Both the position numbers and the translations under genes were made by a program. A DNA stretch of 26,189 nucleotides, taken from Collodictyon triciliatum. Taxonomy: Eukaryota > CRuMs. This document shows, piece after piece, positions 11,324 through 23,200 of this stretch (the first letter of the stretch is position 1; each line of letters opens with the position of its first letter). Location of the stretch: the NCBI GenBank assembly GCA_043381765.1, contig JBHJMP010002692.1:1-26189 (forward strand). Reading direction: 5' to 3'. The notes beneath the pieces were generated by a model. It saw only the letters and a program-made list of their open reading frames with translations. It did no database searches and was not told where the DNA came from.

Positions 11324-14300
11324 CTGCGACTCACTCCTAGTGAGGAAATATGAAAACGAAAATACATTATTTTAACATGTTGATGGTGATATTGTGTGTG
11401 TAGAATATAGACTCCTACTAGGTGAACCAAGCGAGAAAAAAATTAGAAAAGTGTGTAATGCCAATATTGAGCTTATTCTTTAGTTGCTTGCCTGTAAGAT
11501 CGACGAGACCTGGTATCTATGTGAATGAAATGAAATTGTACACATGATAACAGATATTGTAAGTATAAGAGAAAAGTTGTAGCTAGATATACAAGAGCTT
11601 GCATAATTTTCATCTTTTCTTAAATTAAACACTTTTCTTATTCTTTTTTATTTTATTTTTCTAGAAATAATGGAGATATGTGAGCCTGTGGATTTCCACG
11701 ATTCTAGTTGATATGTTATATGCTCCCACCTTTAAAATTTTGTGCGTTGCGTGGTCTCTTTGAGAGAAATATTGGGTCCGACTTTTAAGCGACATTGGCA
11801 ATAGCTAATTGAATTTAAAAAAAGTATATATATATATATTTTCCTACCAATCTTGGAGACTGACTCGAAATATATTTGAATGAGAATGCATGTATTGCGT
11901 AAATTAAGGGGAAAAAAGCAAAAGAAAGTTGCAAGCCTGGTGACTCGTGATTTTCATATTTTTGATGTTTTTTTTAAAAAAAAAAAAGAAATTAATAACT
12001 TCGTGAAATCTCGTTTAAAATTGATGGGGAGTGAAATATCAGGCATGTCAACCTCATAGTGTCTTAAATCGCCTCTTGCTGCCGGGCATAGTCGGGTGTT
12101 GTATCTCTTAATCGCTGCGGACCTTGACAGGCGCTGAACATTATGAAATTATATAGCTTTGAATCAAATAAAAGGAAAAATTATGAAATCAAAAACTACT
12201 TATTCTGTGCGAATAGTTTTTTTTTTTTAAAAAAAAAAAAAAGGACATATTTCGTTTGTGGAAGAGCCTGGGAATTAAATCAACCTCATAGTATTCGTAC
12301 GAGCAAATGATTTGCCCACCATAGCAGGACATAATTAGTTTATCAGCCTCCTTGAGTATCTGATAGAGTTTTGATATAAAAAAAGATAGGAGAAATAAAT
12401 CTGAAGTAGGAGAGCTGGACTGTTCGTTCTGCTTCTGGAACGGTGATATGGTTTTTGAAAGGAAAAAAATTACCGAATCAGCTATCAATGTATTTGTGTG
12501 TGCGTTTGAACCAGTTTGTTCCTGGTATGTAATAGCCTATTATGCCGATTTTTGTCATGTCAATATCGTTTATCAACTATAAACTTTGTGTTTTCATGAT
12601 GTGAGATATAGAAAAAAAAAGGTAAAGAGAAATGAAGACCATTTTGACGCAAAGGCCTTGAAAAGGAGGACTGTGCTTCACAGCTTCGTAGAATTCATAT
12701 AACTCGAATGGCCATTCGTAGTTTAATAGAGCTGATTGAAAATCGCTGCAGCATCTATATGGTGGGTATATTTTCCATACGATTGTAGGCGAAGGAAAAA
12801 AACCGTACGAAATGTAAGATTGGGAGAAATTCAAAACTTGCCTTATTAATCTATGTTTCTATTCAATTTTATGGCATGTATGTATGTATGTATGTATGTA
12901 TGTATGTATGTATGTATGTATGTATGTATGTATGTATGTATGTATGTATGTATGTATGTATGTATGTATGTATGTATCCCTTTTTTTTTTCTTCTTTTTT
13001 TACGTATTTCAGTTTGTAAATTGGATATTCATATAAATAGAATTCAAAATAAAAAAATCGGTTAAATTTACTCAAGGACTTCCTCTCCATGATTAAATAA
13101 CAGCCACACATTAGAATTTCGCTTCCGCAAAATACTTGGTCTCCATTTTTTTGTGACCTTAAAAAAACCAATTCATATACGATGTGTAGATAAAATTTAG
13201 TAAAGTAATATTGCTTTTGTTTAAAATAAAAAAAAATACGGACCATCCGCCCTTATATGATATAAATAAAATAAGAAAAAAAAGTCAATTATATAAGCAA
13301 TCAGACATATGCAGAGACGTATATAATAAACTTACTTGAAGAAGAAGTGTATCAAAAATATCCAATACCCGTAGCATTTTATCCGTCAAAGCCAACCACA
13401 TTTCATTCTCAAACTCTATTTCCATCACAACAACAAAGTATTCTGTATTGATCTCACGTATGGATGCATTTGAGAACCTCCTCTGAATAGACAGTTTTGT
13501 CAGATGCCTGATTCTTGACTTCAAAATGGTTATCGATGAGGCAAAGAATAATCACTAAAGAAACGAAATGTTACATGATTTGCGACATCTTGATCCTCTT
13601 CAAATCCAACTCTAATTGACTAGGATGGTTAAATATATCAGTTTTACGGGAAGCCATTAGTTTCAATGACACTAAAGTAACCATAGTAGATGTGTTACTA
13701 AGTCAAAAAAATTGGCATTAAATATTCAAAGTATTAAATTCATAAAAAAAAAATTTTTAAAAAAAAAACATCCAATGAGTGATATTTAGATTGTTATTAT
13801 TTTAGGTATTCAAATGACACTATTTCCTCAACACAATGAATCTGTATCAAATAAGTGTGACACACCTTTAAATGATCGATGATAGCAGAAAAATCAAGCC
13901 TTTTTGACGGGTCAGCCTTCCAATTTTTTTCCATTATTAATCGAAATTCGTAAATGCATCCATCTGGTATTGGTGGACGGCGATTGTCGTTCACAACCAA
14001 AGACAATAGGGCCATTTCATTTCGAATATCCGAATACAACTCTTCTCTGGTCATGACTTCCCATAACATAATTGCAAAACTGTATGAATCTGCTTTGGTG
14101 GTAACCTGAGATTTTGATATTTGCTCTGGAGATAACCATGGGGTTGAACCCAGAGTCCCTGAGACTTTATACTCAAGACCAAAGAATTGTCTCACTATTC
14201 CTCTGTTTAAAAAAAGGCACGTCATTAAAAAAAAAAAAGTTGGATAGGACTTTATTCTATCATGTGTACTATTCATTAAATACTTAATGCAAATTAGTAT

Positions 14301-17165
14301 ATTATTTCCTACCCAACTTTTACATGCAAGTGTGAATCAACCTAATCAAAGACCATCAAATCAAATTAGAAAAAATTGTTCTCTTTTAGAAATGTGATAC
14401 CAAAAGGAAATTGAAAAAAAACTATCCAACAGGGAAAGGAAGGGGAAAGGGTTATTTATTTATTTATTTTTACCATGATAACAACACTTGATAGATTTCC
14501 ATGTATTACTGGATTTCGACAGTTATGCAAAAAGTACACTCCTAAACAAAGAATAAGAAGTAATGTGAAAATCGAAGTCAAAGTACAATTCGTTTTCATT
14601 GGAAAAAATCATCCAATTAATTCTAAAGCTTTAAATTTTCGGGTACGAATCATCTTAACGTAAGTTACCCTGAGCTATCTGCAACAAGATGTCGACTTTG
14701 GTCTCGAGATTCAGCAAGCGCGAGCCCCTCAAGAGACTGTTCAATGACCCTTCGTTCATGAATTCAGATAAAACATATATGAATTCATTGTCATGAGTTG
14801 TACCCATGTAAAGAAGAATGTTTGGGTGGCGATAGGACCTATGGAAAAATTAACTTGTCAATATTTTCTTTAATTTTTTCCAGACATACAAAGGTTTTAC
14901 TAGATAGATATGTCGCTTATATGTGTAATTTAAAGGTTGGCATAATAATAATACTTTGAATCGAATAAAGGGAAAAAAAGTTGGCATAATACGATATTTG
15001 AATCAAGGTGTCCTCATGCAGGTCAATATTGCCTATTTCTTTGGAAATTTTTTCTATATCAACGTAAATTCCTCTTATCTTCCCGTACATTCCCTTTAGA
15101 GTTACAGTAATAAGTGAAAATAGATATTCAAAAAATGCCAAAAGAATTACAGTTTTTTTATGACTCGAATTGTTTATGATTTGAGAAGATTATATACAGT
15201 AGGAATTCGGTGGGGTACATATGACCCTTCAATTTGAAGTTGTTCACGCTCAAAGACTAACAGTCGCTTCTTGACTTTTCTTCGAGAAATACGTATTTTG
15301 CCGCCATAAAATCGAACAATCACGAAAGCGGCAAAGACCACCACGATAAACAATGTTACAGGCGTTATAATCACGACTAAATTCCTATACGAAGACTCTG
15401 TGCATTGCGACATTAGATTTCAGCAAAAAATATATATTTGTTTCTCTACATGGAATATTTCACTGATTACCTGAATTCTCATTCTCACTGGTTTCGCATT
15501 CATACTAATCCAAAAAAAAAAAAAAAGGATAATAAAAAAAAAAAAAATAATTTTTAAAAAATTATTACTATTAAAATTAAAANNNNNNNNNNNNNNNNNN
15601 NNNNNNNNNNNNNNNNNNNNNNNNNNNNNNNNNNNNNNNNNNNNNNNNNNNNNNNNNNNNNNNNNNNNNNNNNNNNNNNNNNNNNNNNNNNNNNNNNNNN
15701 NNNNNNNNNNNNNNNNNNNNNNNNNNNNNNNNNNNNNNNNNNNNNNNNNNNNNNNNNNNNNNNNNNNNNNNNNNNNNNNNNNNNNNNNNNNNNNNNNNCT
15801 CACTGGTTTCGCATTCATACTAATCCAAAAAAAAAAGGATGATAGTAAGAATGAAATTAATCTTTAAATAATTATGGCTGCTAAACTTGGACAAAAAAAG
15901 ATAAATAAAGAACTCATCGTCTTTAATGATTTCATGTATATATTTTGCAAAAAAAAATAAAAAAAAATAATCCAGTACCTTTAAACATTCTCCTGTTTTT
16001 GATTCTGATACTACCATCGGCCCATTTTTACACTTACATCCAAAACCATGCAGATAATAAGAGCCCAAAGGGCAAACTGCGTAAATGAAAGGATACGCAT
16101 ATCATTAGGAAAATTAGAGTGAAGCTCGGTTTACATAACACACAAAATTATAGAAATTTTATCCCGCATGTAAAATATAAACATCACATTTATAACTTGG
16201 TTTATTCTCTTTTTAGAAAATATTTTACTACGCTATCTTAGAATTTTTAAAAAAAAAATCCCTTTATTTGATTCAAGTGAAGGAAGGGGTTTTAGTAGAA
16301 ATTTAAAATTTGATTTTACAAACACCTGCATGGATAAGTGTAAATCCTCTAGAACCGATTTTTGTTTGTCTTGATGAATTAAAATTTACTATAATACCAT
16401 ATCCATCAACTTTACCGATAAACGAACCGTTACCGGTAAATGTTTCTATGGAATCCTCTTTTCCGTTTATTCCAAAGTACCTCATTATAACCCTTTTATG
16501 CAGAAGATAAAAAAAAAGGTACTTTAATAAAAAAAAATAATAATGGCAATGGAAATTTTTACATGCCCGAAATCTACAAAACAATCAAAAGAAGCTACTG
16601 TTCAAATCTTACGCATCACCACCAGCCAAATCGTAAGTGAGGTTAATGTGATTTGATTCATAGACAACCCATTTGCAACTTATTCCAGTGATGTATCTTG
16701 AATCCATGTTTCCGCCGTCCAGATGTTGCTCCTTGAAATTCCCGCAACCAACGAATGATCTATCGCTGGAACAAAAACCTGGAATTATTATATTCACACA
16801 AATTATATTAGTAATTTCGTGTTATTATTTTATTATGTTATTATTATTATTACTTATATTGATACGACTATCATTATAATTTTTGGTATTATTGTTAGTA
16901 AAATTATTGTATATTATATCACATGTAAATGATCGAATGTAATCTTATTTAATAGTCTTCTTTTGATGATAGTAATGGGAAGTAGAAAAAGCGAGTACCA
17001 ACGCTTGAGCTAGACAGGTATGAATTGAACATGGCATAGCTCTGACCGCCATAACCCCACAGCCTATTTTGAACAAGGACTGCAGAGAAGCCAAAATAAA
17101 TTTGATCCGAGGTGGTAATCTTAAAATAAGGCCCTGGTATTAACTTTGATGATTCTATTGTAAAA

Positions 17166-17204
<39 letters not shown>

Positions 17205-20200
17205 GTAAATAAATAAATAAATAAAACATAGTTTCCTGTAAAAAAAATAATAAAAGGAAACACTTTATATTAGTTCAAGTTTTTGAATTTTTCATAATCA
17301 AATGGAAATTGTAATGTATTCATTTCGTTTCATTTGATGGTATAGAAGAGGAATATACCCATGTCCAAAAAGTAGTTTTTAGAATTAAAAGCGTCAACTT
17401 CAACTTCGACCATGACCAAGAATCTGTCAATGACAACAGAACTGAAAATAGGTGATATATTTGGTATACTGACCCCCAACTGAGACCAAACAAGGGTGTC
17501 TATTAGTTTGTAAGATGTTACGGAAAAAAATCATTTCAACAGAAACCCCTTGCTATGAAATTCTGGCTTATTTGAAAAAGATAAGAGAAGAGATTAAGTG
17601 GTACTTATATTGATGAACCAGATATCACTTTGAGCTGCATTGCCATAAGAGACTCCTCCCACAACCCATATGACGTCTCCCCACGTTGCCACGCAGCTAC
17701 GAGTCCTTAAAATCTGTCATAAGTTCCATGAATTATCCCAATTTAATATGATACTTTGTGAGTCTATCATCCAAGGATTAAAAAAAAACTAGACCCAAAT
17801 CATAAATAAAATTAATAATAGTAATTTATTACAGGTCCCATATTCGAAGTTGGAAAAATCGATATATTTCTAGACGACATATCAAAGTGAATTATATTCC
17901 TTTGCACACTTCGTTGGGATGTCCGTTCTGTAGTCTTTCATGTTATTTAAAGCCCTTTTCAGAAATATTTATATATTTCTTCGGTTTTCAGTAGAAGAAA
18001 AATCACCATTTATATCGAATTTGTATAAAAAAAAATTAGAGATGCCTTGCCACCCACTAGCCAAAGACCGGTTCCATTTTGAATTTTGCCAACACCAATT
18101 CGAGAGAAAATGGAATGTAAATCATAACTTGAGGGAGCAGAAAAAGTTGACCAAGTACCAGCCGTAAATATCCATAGCAAAGTTTCTATAATTATATTTT
18201 CTCCTTTTCCGCCGAATACGAATATTTTGTCTTCATAGCTAGAAAGTGTCATCAAATATCTCGGCTCTGGAGCATTTGGCTGAGAAGTTGCTCTGCTCAG
18301 TGCGCTCCAACTATAAGTTACTAAACACGCCGATGAGTTTTTTTTTTTTTATGAAACAAAAACACAGAAAAAATATTTCAATATACTCACCAGTATTATA
18401 TCCCCATAAGTCATTCAAATACATAGTGGCTCCATAATTTGTGATGCCTCCGAAGATAACAAAAGAGTCCTGATTATATCTTGCGATGGAGCTATCCCTT
18501 CGAGGCATCGGAATATATTGATGCGACGAATCTTTCCAAATTCTCATTGCTGTTGATTCATTTAACGACATGAAGGTTAAAAAAAAAAAAAAAAGAGTCT
18601 TGTATCAAAGCTGTGGGTTAATAAGTCTATACTTTACATGCATGTCAAAGCCCATTAATTATATATTATCGATGTAATCAATCAACGCACAAATGGTATT
18701 TTTCTTTATTCGATTCAAAGAACGCACGAGCATAATATTTCTTTATGTAATTCAACACTCCACCTCCATCCCACACCCATATATCATGAGCAGTGGAAAA
18801 TTTTTCGGTACCTCCAGCGATGAGAACACCTTTTCCTCGATATAATACTGATATTGCACCAAATCTTTGCTGAGGCCATTTTATAGGAAACCCTGATTCC
18901 CATACGGTGTCTTTGTTATAATACACTAATTCGAGAGTTTCTAGAAACCAAACATTCATGAAATCAGTTTTGATATAAATTTTTGATGTGATAAGAGGAC
19001 CCTACATCCCCGTATACCTTGAAGATAATATTTCTATTTTTTTTTTTTAAAAAAAAAAAATCTTACGAAGGGATAAAACCATCATGTCATTCATAGAGCT
19101 TGAGCCAGAAATACCACCAAAAACGTGTAGCTCATCCCCAATCAACCAAAAATTAGATTTCGAACGTGCCATCAGCCCGGTGCTAATTTTCGACGATAGA
19201 CAAGGTGAAATATTAGGGATTCCACGATTAATCCATGAATTGATACCTGAATATTTAATTTCATTTACAATTCAAAACATGATTAACGAGAAAGAAAAGA
19301 ATAGAAACTTTGATTTAAACACATACGATTTATTTTCCCATTAACAATGAAAGTAAATAAGGGCCGTAAAATAAACTTTGTGTACGGGGAATGTCATGAT
19401 TTTTAAGTATTCAAATGTCCAGTTACTTGTATCATATATCCATAGATTCATGGAGTCTTTTTCTCCATTCCATCCAGATAAAACAAATATCTTATTCCCA
19501 TAAATTGCCCCAGATGGATATGAAAGTTTGGGGCTACTCGTGAAGCCACTCTTGATTACCCAACCATCAGAAGCTAATGGAAGAGGGTTACTAAAAAAAA
19601 AATAATAAAGAAATAGGTTTCATAGTATTATAGCACGATGAACTACTATTGAGATTTCAAATGGATCATATTTCACAAGTATCGTAGATGCTGCCGTTCA
19701 TGAAATCCTTGGTGACGAGCTTTGGTCATAGAAAGAATGGTGACACATGTGAAAGATTTTCATCGTGTAAGTTAAATGAATAAATATAATATTGAATCCA
19801 AGATTTTTTTTATTAAATTTTACATTTATTCCCCCCATAATGTATATAATAGTTTGGTTCAGGAGACACAAATGTCCTTCACTTTCTGGAAAAGTTTCAT
19901 TTCCGAGGAATTCCCATTTCTTCCTGTATAAATCCAAAGAGAAAATGCGAGGATTATAGACACTGAACGAAATCCCCCCAAATAAAAGACTTTTCCCTGA
20001 GAGAGGAACTATGCAAGCTCCATATCTTGAGTCAGGCACATATCCTGAAACGGTTGTCTCCTTAATAGAATATCGGAAAGGTTCTAAATATTCAGTTCCG
20101 TCAAACCAAAAAAAAATTAGTGAAAAGATTGTATTTCTTTTCTTAAAAAAAATGAATTATTCACTTCAAACAGTTAATTAATATGACATCATCAAGAATA

Positions 20201-23200
20201 CTTTACTGGTCGTAAGATATTGAAAATGTTCTTTTTGATTATTTTTTTTTTAAAAAAAAAAAAAAGGTACCGATGAACAAACCTTCCATTTTTACTTCTA
20301 ATATCGAATCACTTCTTTGATAAGGCTTCGGGGGGTATATGAAGGGTGAATGCAACCCATTAAAAATATAGAGAGTGCTTCCCGTAATAACACCATTTCC
20401 CAAATAACCAGAATAGGTTGCGTGATGGGTTTTTTGTGTAGTAAAGTCGATGTCTACGTGGCCATTATATGTGTAAGTAAGTTGAAGTGGCTCCATTGAA
20501 GGTAAAGTACTTTATTTTTTTTTAAAAAAAAAAAAAACCTGGAATCGTGTCGATAGGTGGTGGCTTTGGACAAGGGAGTAGCAAAATTAGTAGATGTTAG
20601 ACGGGGATGGCGATGATGAACCATAATTTTCTGTTTGATAGTCGAAAAATGATATTTGACAAAGAAATTGAATACCCTTTCCCCAGGAATGACCGGTTCT
20701 CTAATATTGCAATTTCCTAGGAAATCAATCGTCCCCAAGTACGAAGGGCATACACAAACTCCGTCGATTAAGAGAAAATCTGTTCCGCACTCTATTGAAA
20801 CGAAAACTTTATTCCATGACGACATGTTTTGCTTTTTTATTAAAAAAAAAATAAGAATTTGATTACGAATACAAATACAAATATTTCGAATCGTATAAGA
20901 AGAATACTTATGAATTTAAAGCTAAATCCCAGTCCTAAAGATGCATTCAATGCTACTTTAAATCGAAGCATGAGCTCGCCACTGCTTAATGGAAAGGATT
21001 TCCCAACCATGGATTTATCAAATTGTATCTTTTTGGGGAGAAAATCGTTTGAAAAAATATTTTAAAGCGAAATATATCATTATATAGATGATGTAAATGA
21101 TTGTTCCTCTTACTTTATTGAAAGTTTTGTCTAGCTTTTCTTTACTAGATGTAAAGGGACATCCTATGGACTCCAGGACAACATCTCCTCCACTTAATAC
21201 ATCAAAATCTTGAACCTGTGGGAGTTTCAATATAGGGTACTGGTTTAATCCACAAAGGAAGAGAAAAAGTCGATAAAAAGGGCATGTCAGCGCCCTATTG
21301 CAGCCATACTTTCCAACTATATGAAACTCATGCAGGATCTTTTGTTTCAAATATTGTAAATATTCATGTCCATTTACATGTATCCAATTTGCTCCCATCA
21401 CTATCCAGGAGCAATTCGACCCAGCCAAATATCTCATGTTGCCGCTTCCATCAGTGATAGATACTGAGGTCTCAACAGTTACCGTTCGCTTCATGGGACA
21501 GTATAACGTGGCTGTAATAAGGAGTCGTCAACTTGGTTAAATTTTGTAAAACTGTCACTTTTATTACTAAGAAAAGTTGACATGATTCAGTTATGAATTC
21601 GGATCAAAGACGAAAAAAAAAATGTTCTAATATTTTTATTTTTTTCCTTTATTCGATTCGATGTTCTAATATTTTTATACAATTGATATTTCTTTACATA
21701 AATCCAGAGTAGAAAGATGATATATATTTGAAGATCCGGGAAGCCATGAGGCAGACACTATCCTTGTTCCTTGCACGAGAGAAAAGCGGTTTATTTCTGA
21801 TGGAGAATCGGTTGGAAGATGTATAATTTTCCAAGATTCTGCTATGAAAAAAAAAAGCATTAGATCTTAGGGGAAGAAAAAGCGAGCTACATTTCAAGTT
21901 TAAGTGATGAGTTAAAATGAGTCATATCTTCTAAGTTGCATGGGTGTCTGTAAACAAGTGAATATCTGATATTCTATTAGGCACACTGACCATCAAATAT
22001 TATGGCAGAACGCTGTTGCTCAGGCAAATAATATGCTCCTGATATTATGAAATAACCAACATGCCCAAATAATATATCAAATCCACCCCAGTTGATTGGG
22101 TAGGATTGAAAAACTTTCCTCCAAGTAAATGTGACTGAATATTGTACAAATTTAGAATAAAAAAAGGAAACATTCTCGAAATTTACATATTATTATGGAA
22201 TATCGAGAGATTACCAACTTTCATTTTAATTTGATGTAATTTATAATTTATAAATACCTGTATGAAAGCACCATATATCATTGTATGTTAAAAATCCTGG
22301 ACGTATACCGCCGGCAATACAAAATTCATCGCCCACTAGAGCAGACGAAGCAGATACTCTATAATCAGGGCTAGAGCTGAAACTTTCATGCACTATGTAC
22401 TCCTCCCGAAGCAAGTCAACCATCAATATTTGGTTTTTGTAAATTGACGAAGCCGGAAAGCGTGAATCGGTAGAATTTGTCATCTCCCACGATGAAATCC
22501 ATAAGGTTTCTCCTGTCTGGGCATAAGCAGGATAGTGACTAGTCTTTGAGAGTATCTCGTCACATACCCGATTCTTCAACTGTATATCACTCCATGTTAA
22601 CGTGTCTAAATTATTGATTTTTCAGATATGCCATTCTTTGAAACCAAAACATATAGGATTAAGATGATGTATTTTATTAAAATGGAACCTAAAGAGAATT
22701 TCCTGAATACATTAGCTATTCTATTATCTAGGGGTTGTCCAGATATAATATAAAATGTGTTGTTCAAGTAGGCTCCTACCTGAATTTAAAGATCAAGTTG
22801 TTGTTATTGTTTTAAAAAATACTGGCATCTTGAATCAAAGTTCGATACTGTATGATAGTCTATCTTTTTCTTTAAAAAAAACTTCTCTTGGTATATACCA
22901 GGTAAGAGTTAATTTATTTTAAAGTACATAAAGATAATTGAATTGGAGATTACCCCAGAAGATATCAGGGGACTACATGACGATACGGATACATCACAAG
23001 GCGACTCTCTGAGAAGTCTTTTCCATTCAATTTTTTCTGCATGTTTTTCAGTTGATTTGTTGAATGGGATAATATCAGAGATTAAAGAACTGTCAAAGAG
23101 TATAAAAATATTGGAATGTAATTAAGGCACAGAGTAAATATATTACAATATCGCTTTGCCACCGAAAATCATATTTCATATGAGAAGTAAGCATCAAAGG

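Larger units (their letters stand above)
11428..13619 (-). other. Degenerate class III nucleotidyl cyclase-like domain
   Basis: The proposed exons are 13619-13575, 13507-13336, 13157-13072, 12745-12640, 12521-12474, 12359-12285, 12133-12053, 11804-11730 and 11516-11428, all phase-compatible. A short linker leads to FVVVMEIEFENEMWLALTDK, which lines up with the VFTDIxxSTxLW start of fungal and trypanosome-type cyclases. Next come SNVWLLFNHGEEVL (usual GDxFxVxF), FQSALLNYEWPFEL (usual LLxxxWPxxLL), GLCVKMEQTG (usual GLRVRMGIHTG), MSCYGGQIICS (usual GGQIxxS) and LRHYELLPMSLKSR (usual YxVxPxxLxxR). The first metal-binding Asp is Glu and the second is Ser or Asn, so catalysis is unlikely. The segment normally carrying DYxGxxVNxAAR is missing or much shortened. 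The match is by pattern from memory. Its place between two kinase-like domains adds weight. Exons 12521-12474, 11804-11730 and 11516-11428 are the weakest. Confidence 0.55.
16999..20509 (-). other. Second kelch-repeat set
   Basis: The exons are 20509-20283, 20083-19824, 19719-19677, 19573-19427, 19246-19067, 18940-18764, 18549-18391, 18320-18054, 17927-17833, 17713-17605, 17499-17359 and 17154-16999. Kelch signatures recur: SLLFGGISFS, IIYIMGGIN, KIFVLSGWNG, LHVFGGISGS, GVLIAGGTEK, FVIFGGITNYG, KIFVFGGKGE and VIWVVGGVSYG. Each is followed by an aromatic strand such as DLWGYNT or NLWIYDT, and many exons start with the xTxxW strand. Together they should build a beta-propeller outside the cell. 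The exon of 43 bases fits only with the phase shown. Confidence 0.8.

Noticed and set aside
12049-12293. Thirteen-base repeat TCAACCTCATAGT at 12049 and 12281
   Set aside because: Both copies are exon-intron borders with the donor GTTGA after TATGAG, so the likeness probably reflects splice-site context and chance.
13530-13611. Alternative ending of the first kinase as a separate gene, with a stop at 13530
   Set aside because: It is possible by phase, but an alternative pair of splice sites (13864 to 13619, then 13575 to 13507) keeps the frame open into the cyclase-like exons, whose motifs follow in order.
19084-19344. Plus-strand frame of 86 residues
   Set aside because: It lies opposite a kelch exon (19246-19067) on the minus strand that carries a clear LHVFGG motif.
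22943-23125. Plus-strand frame of 60 residues
   Set aside because: It is a shadow of the minus-strand exon 23036-22954, and has no motif or splice support.
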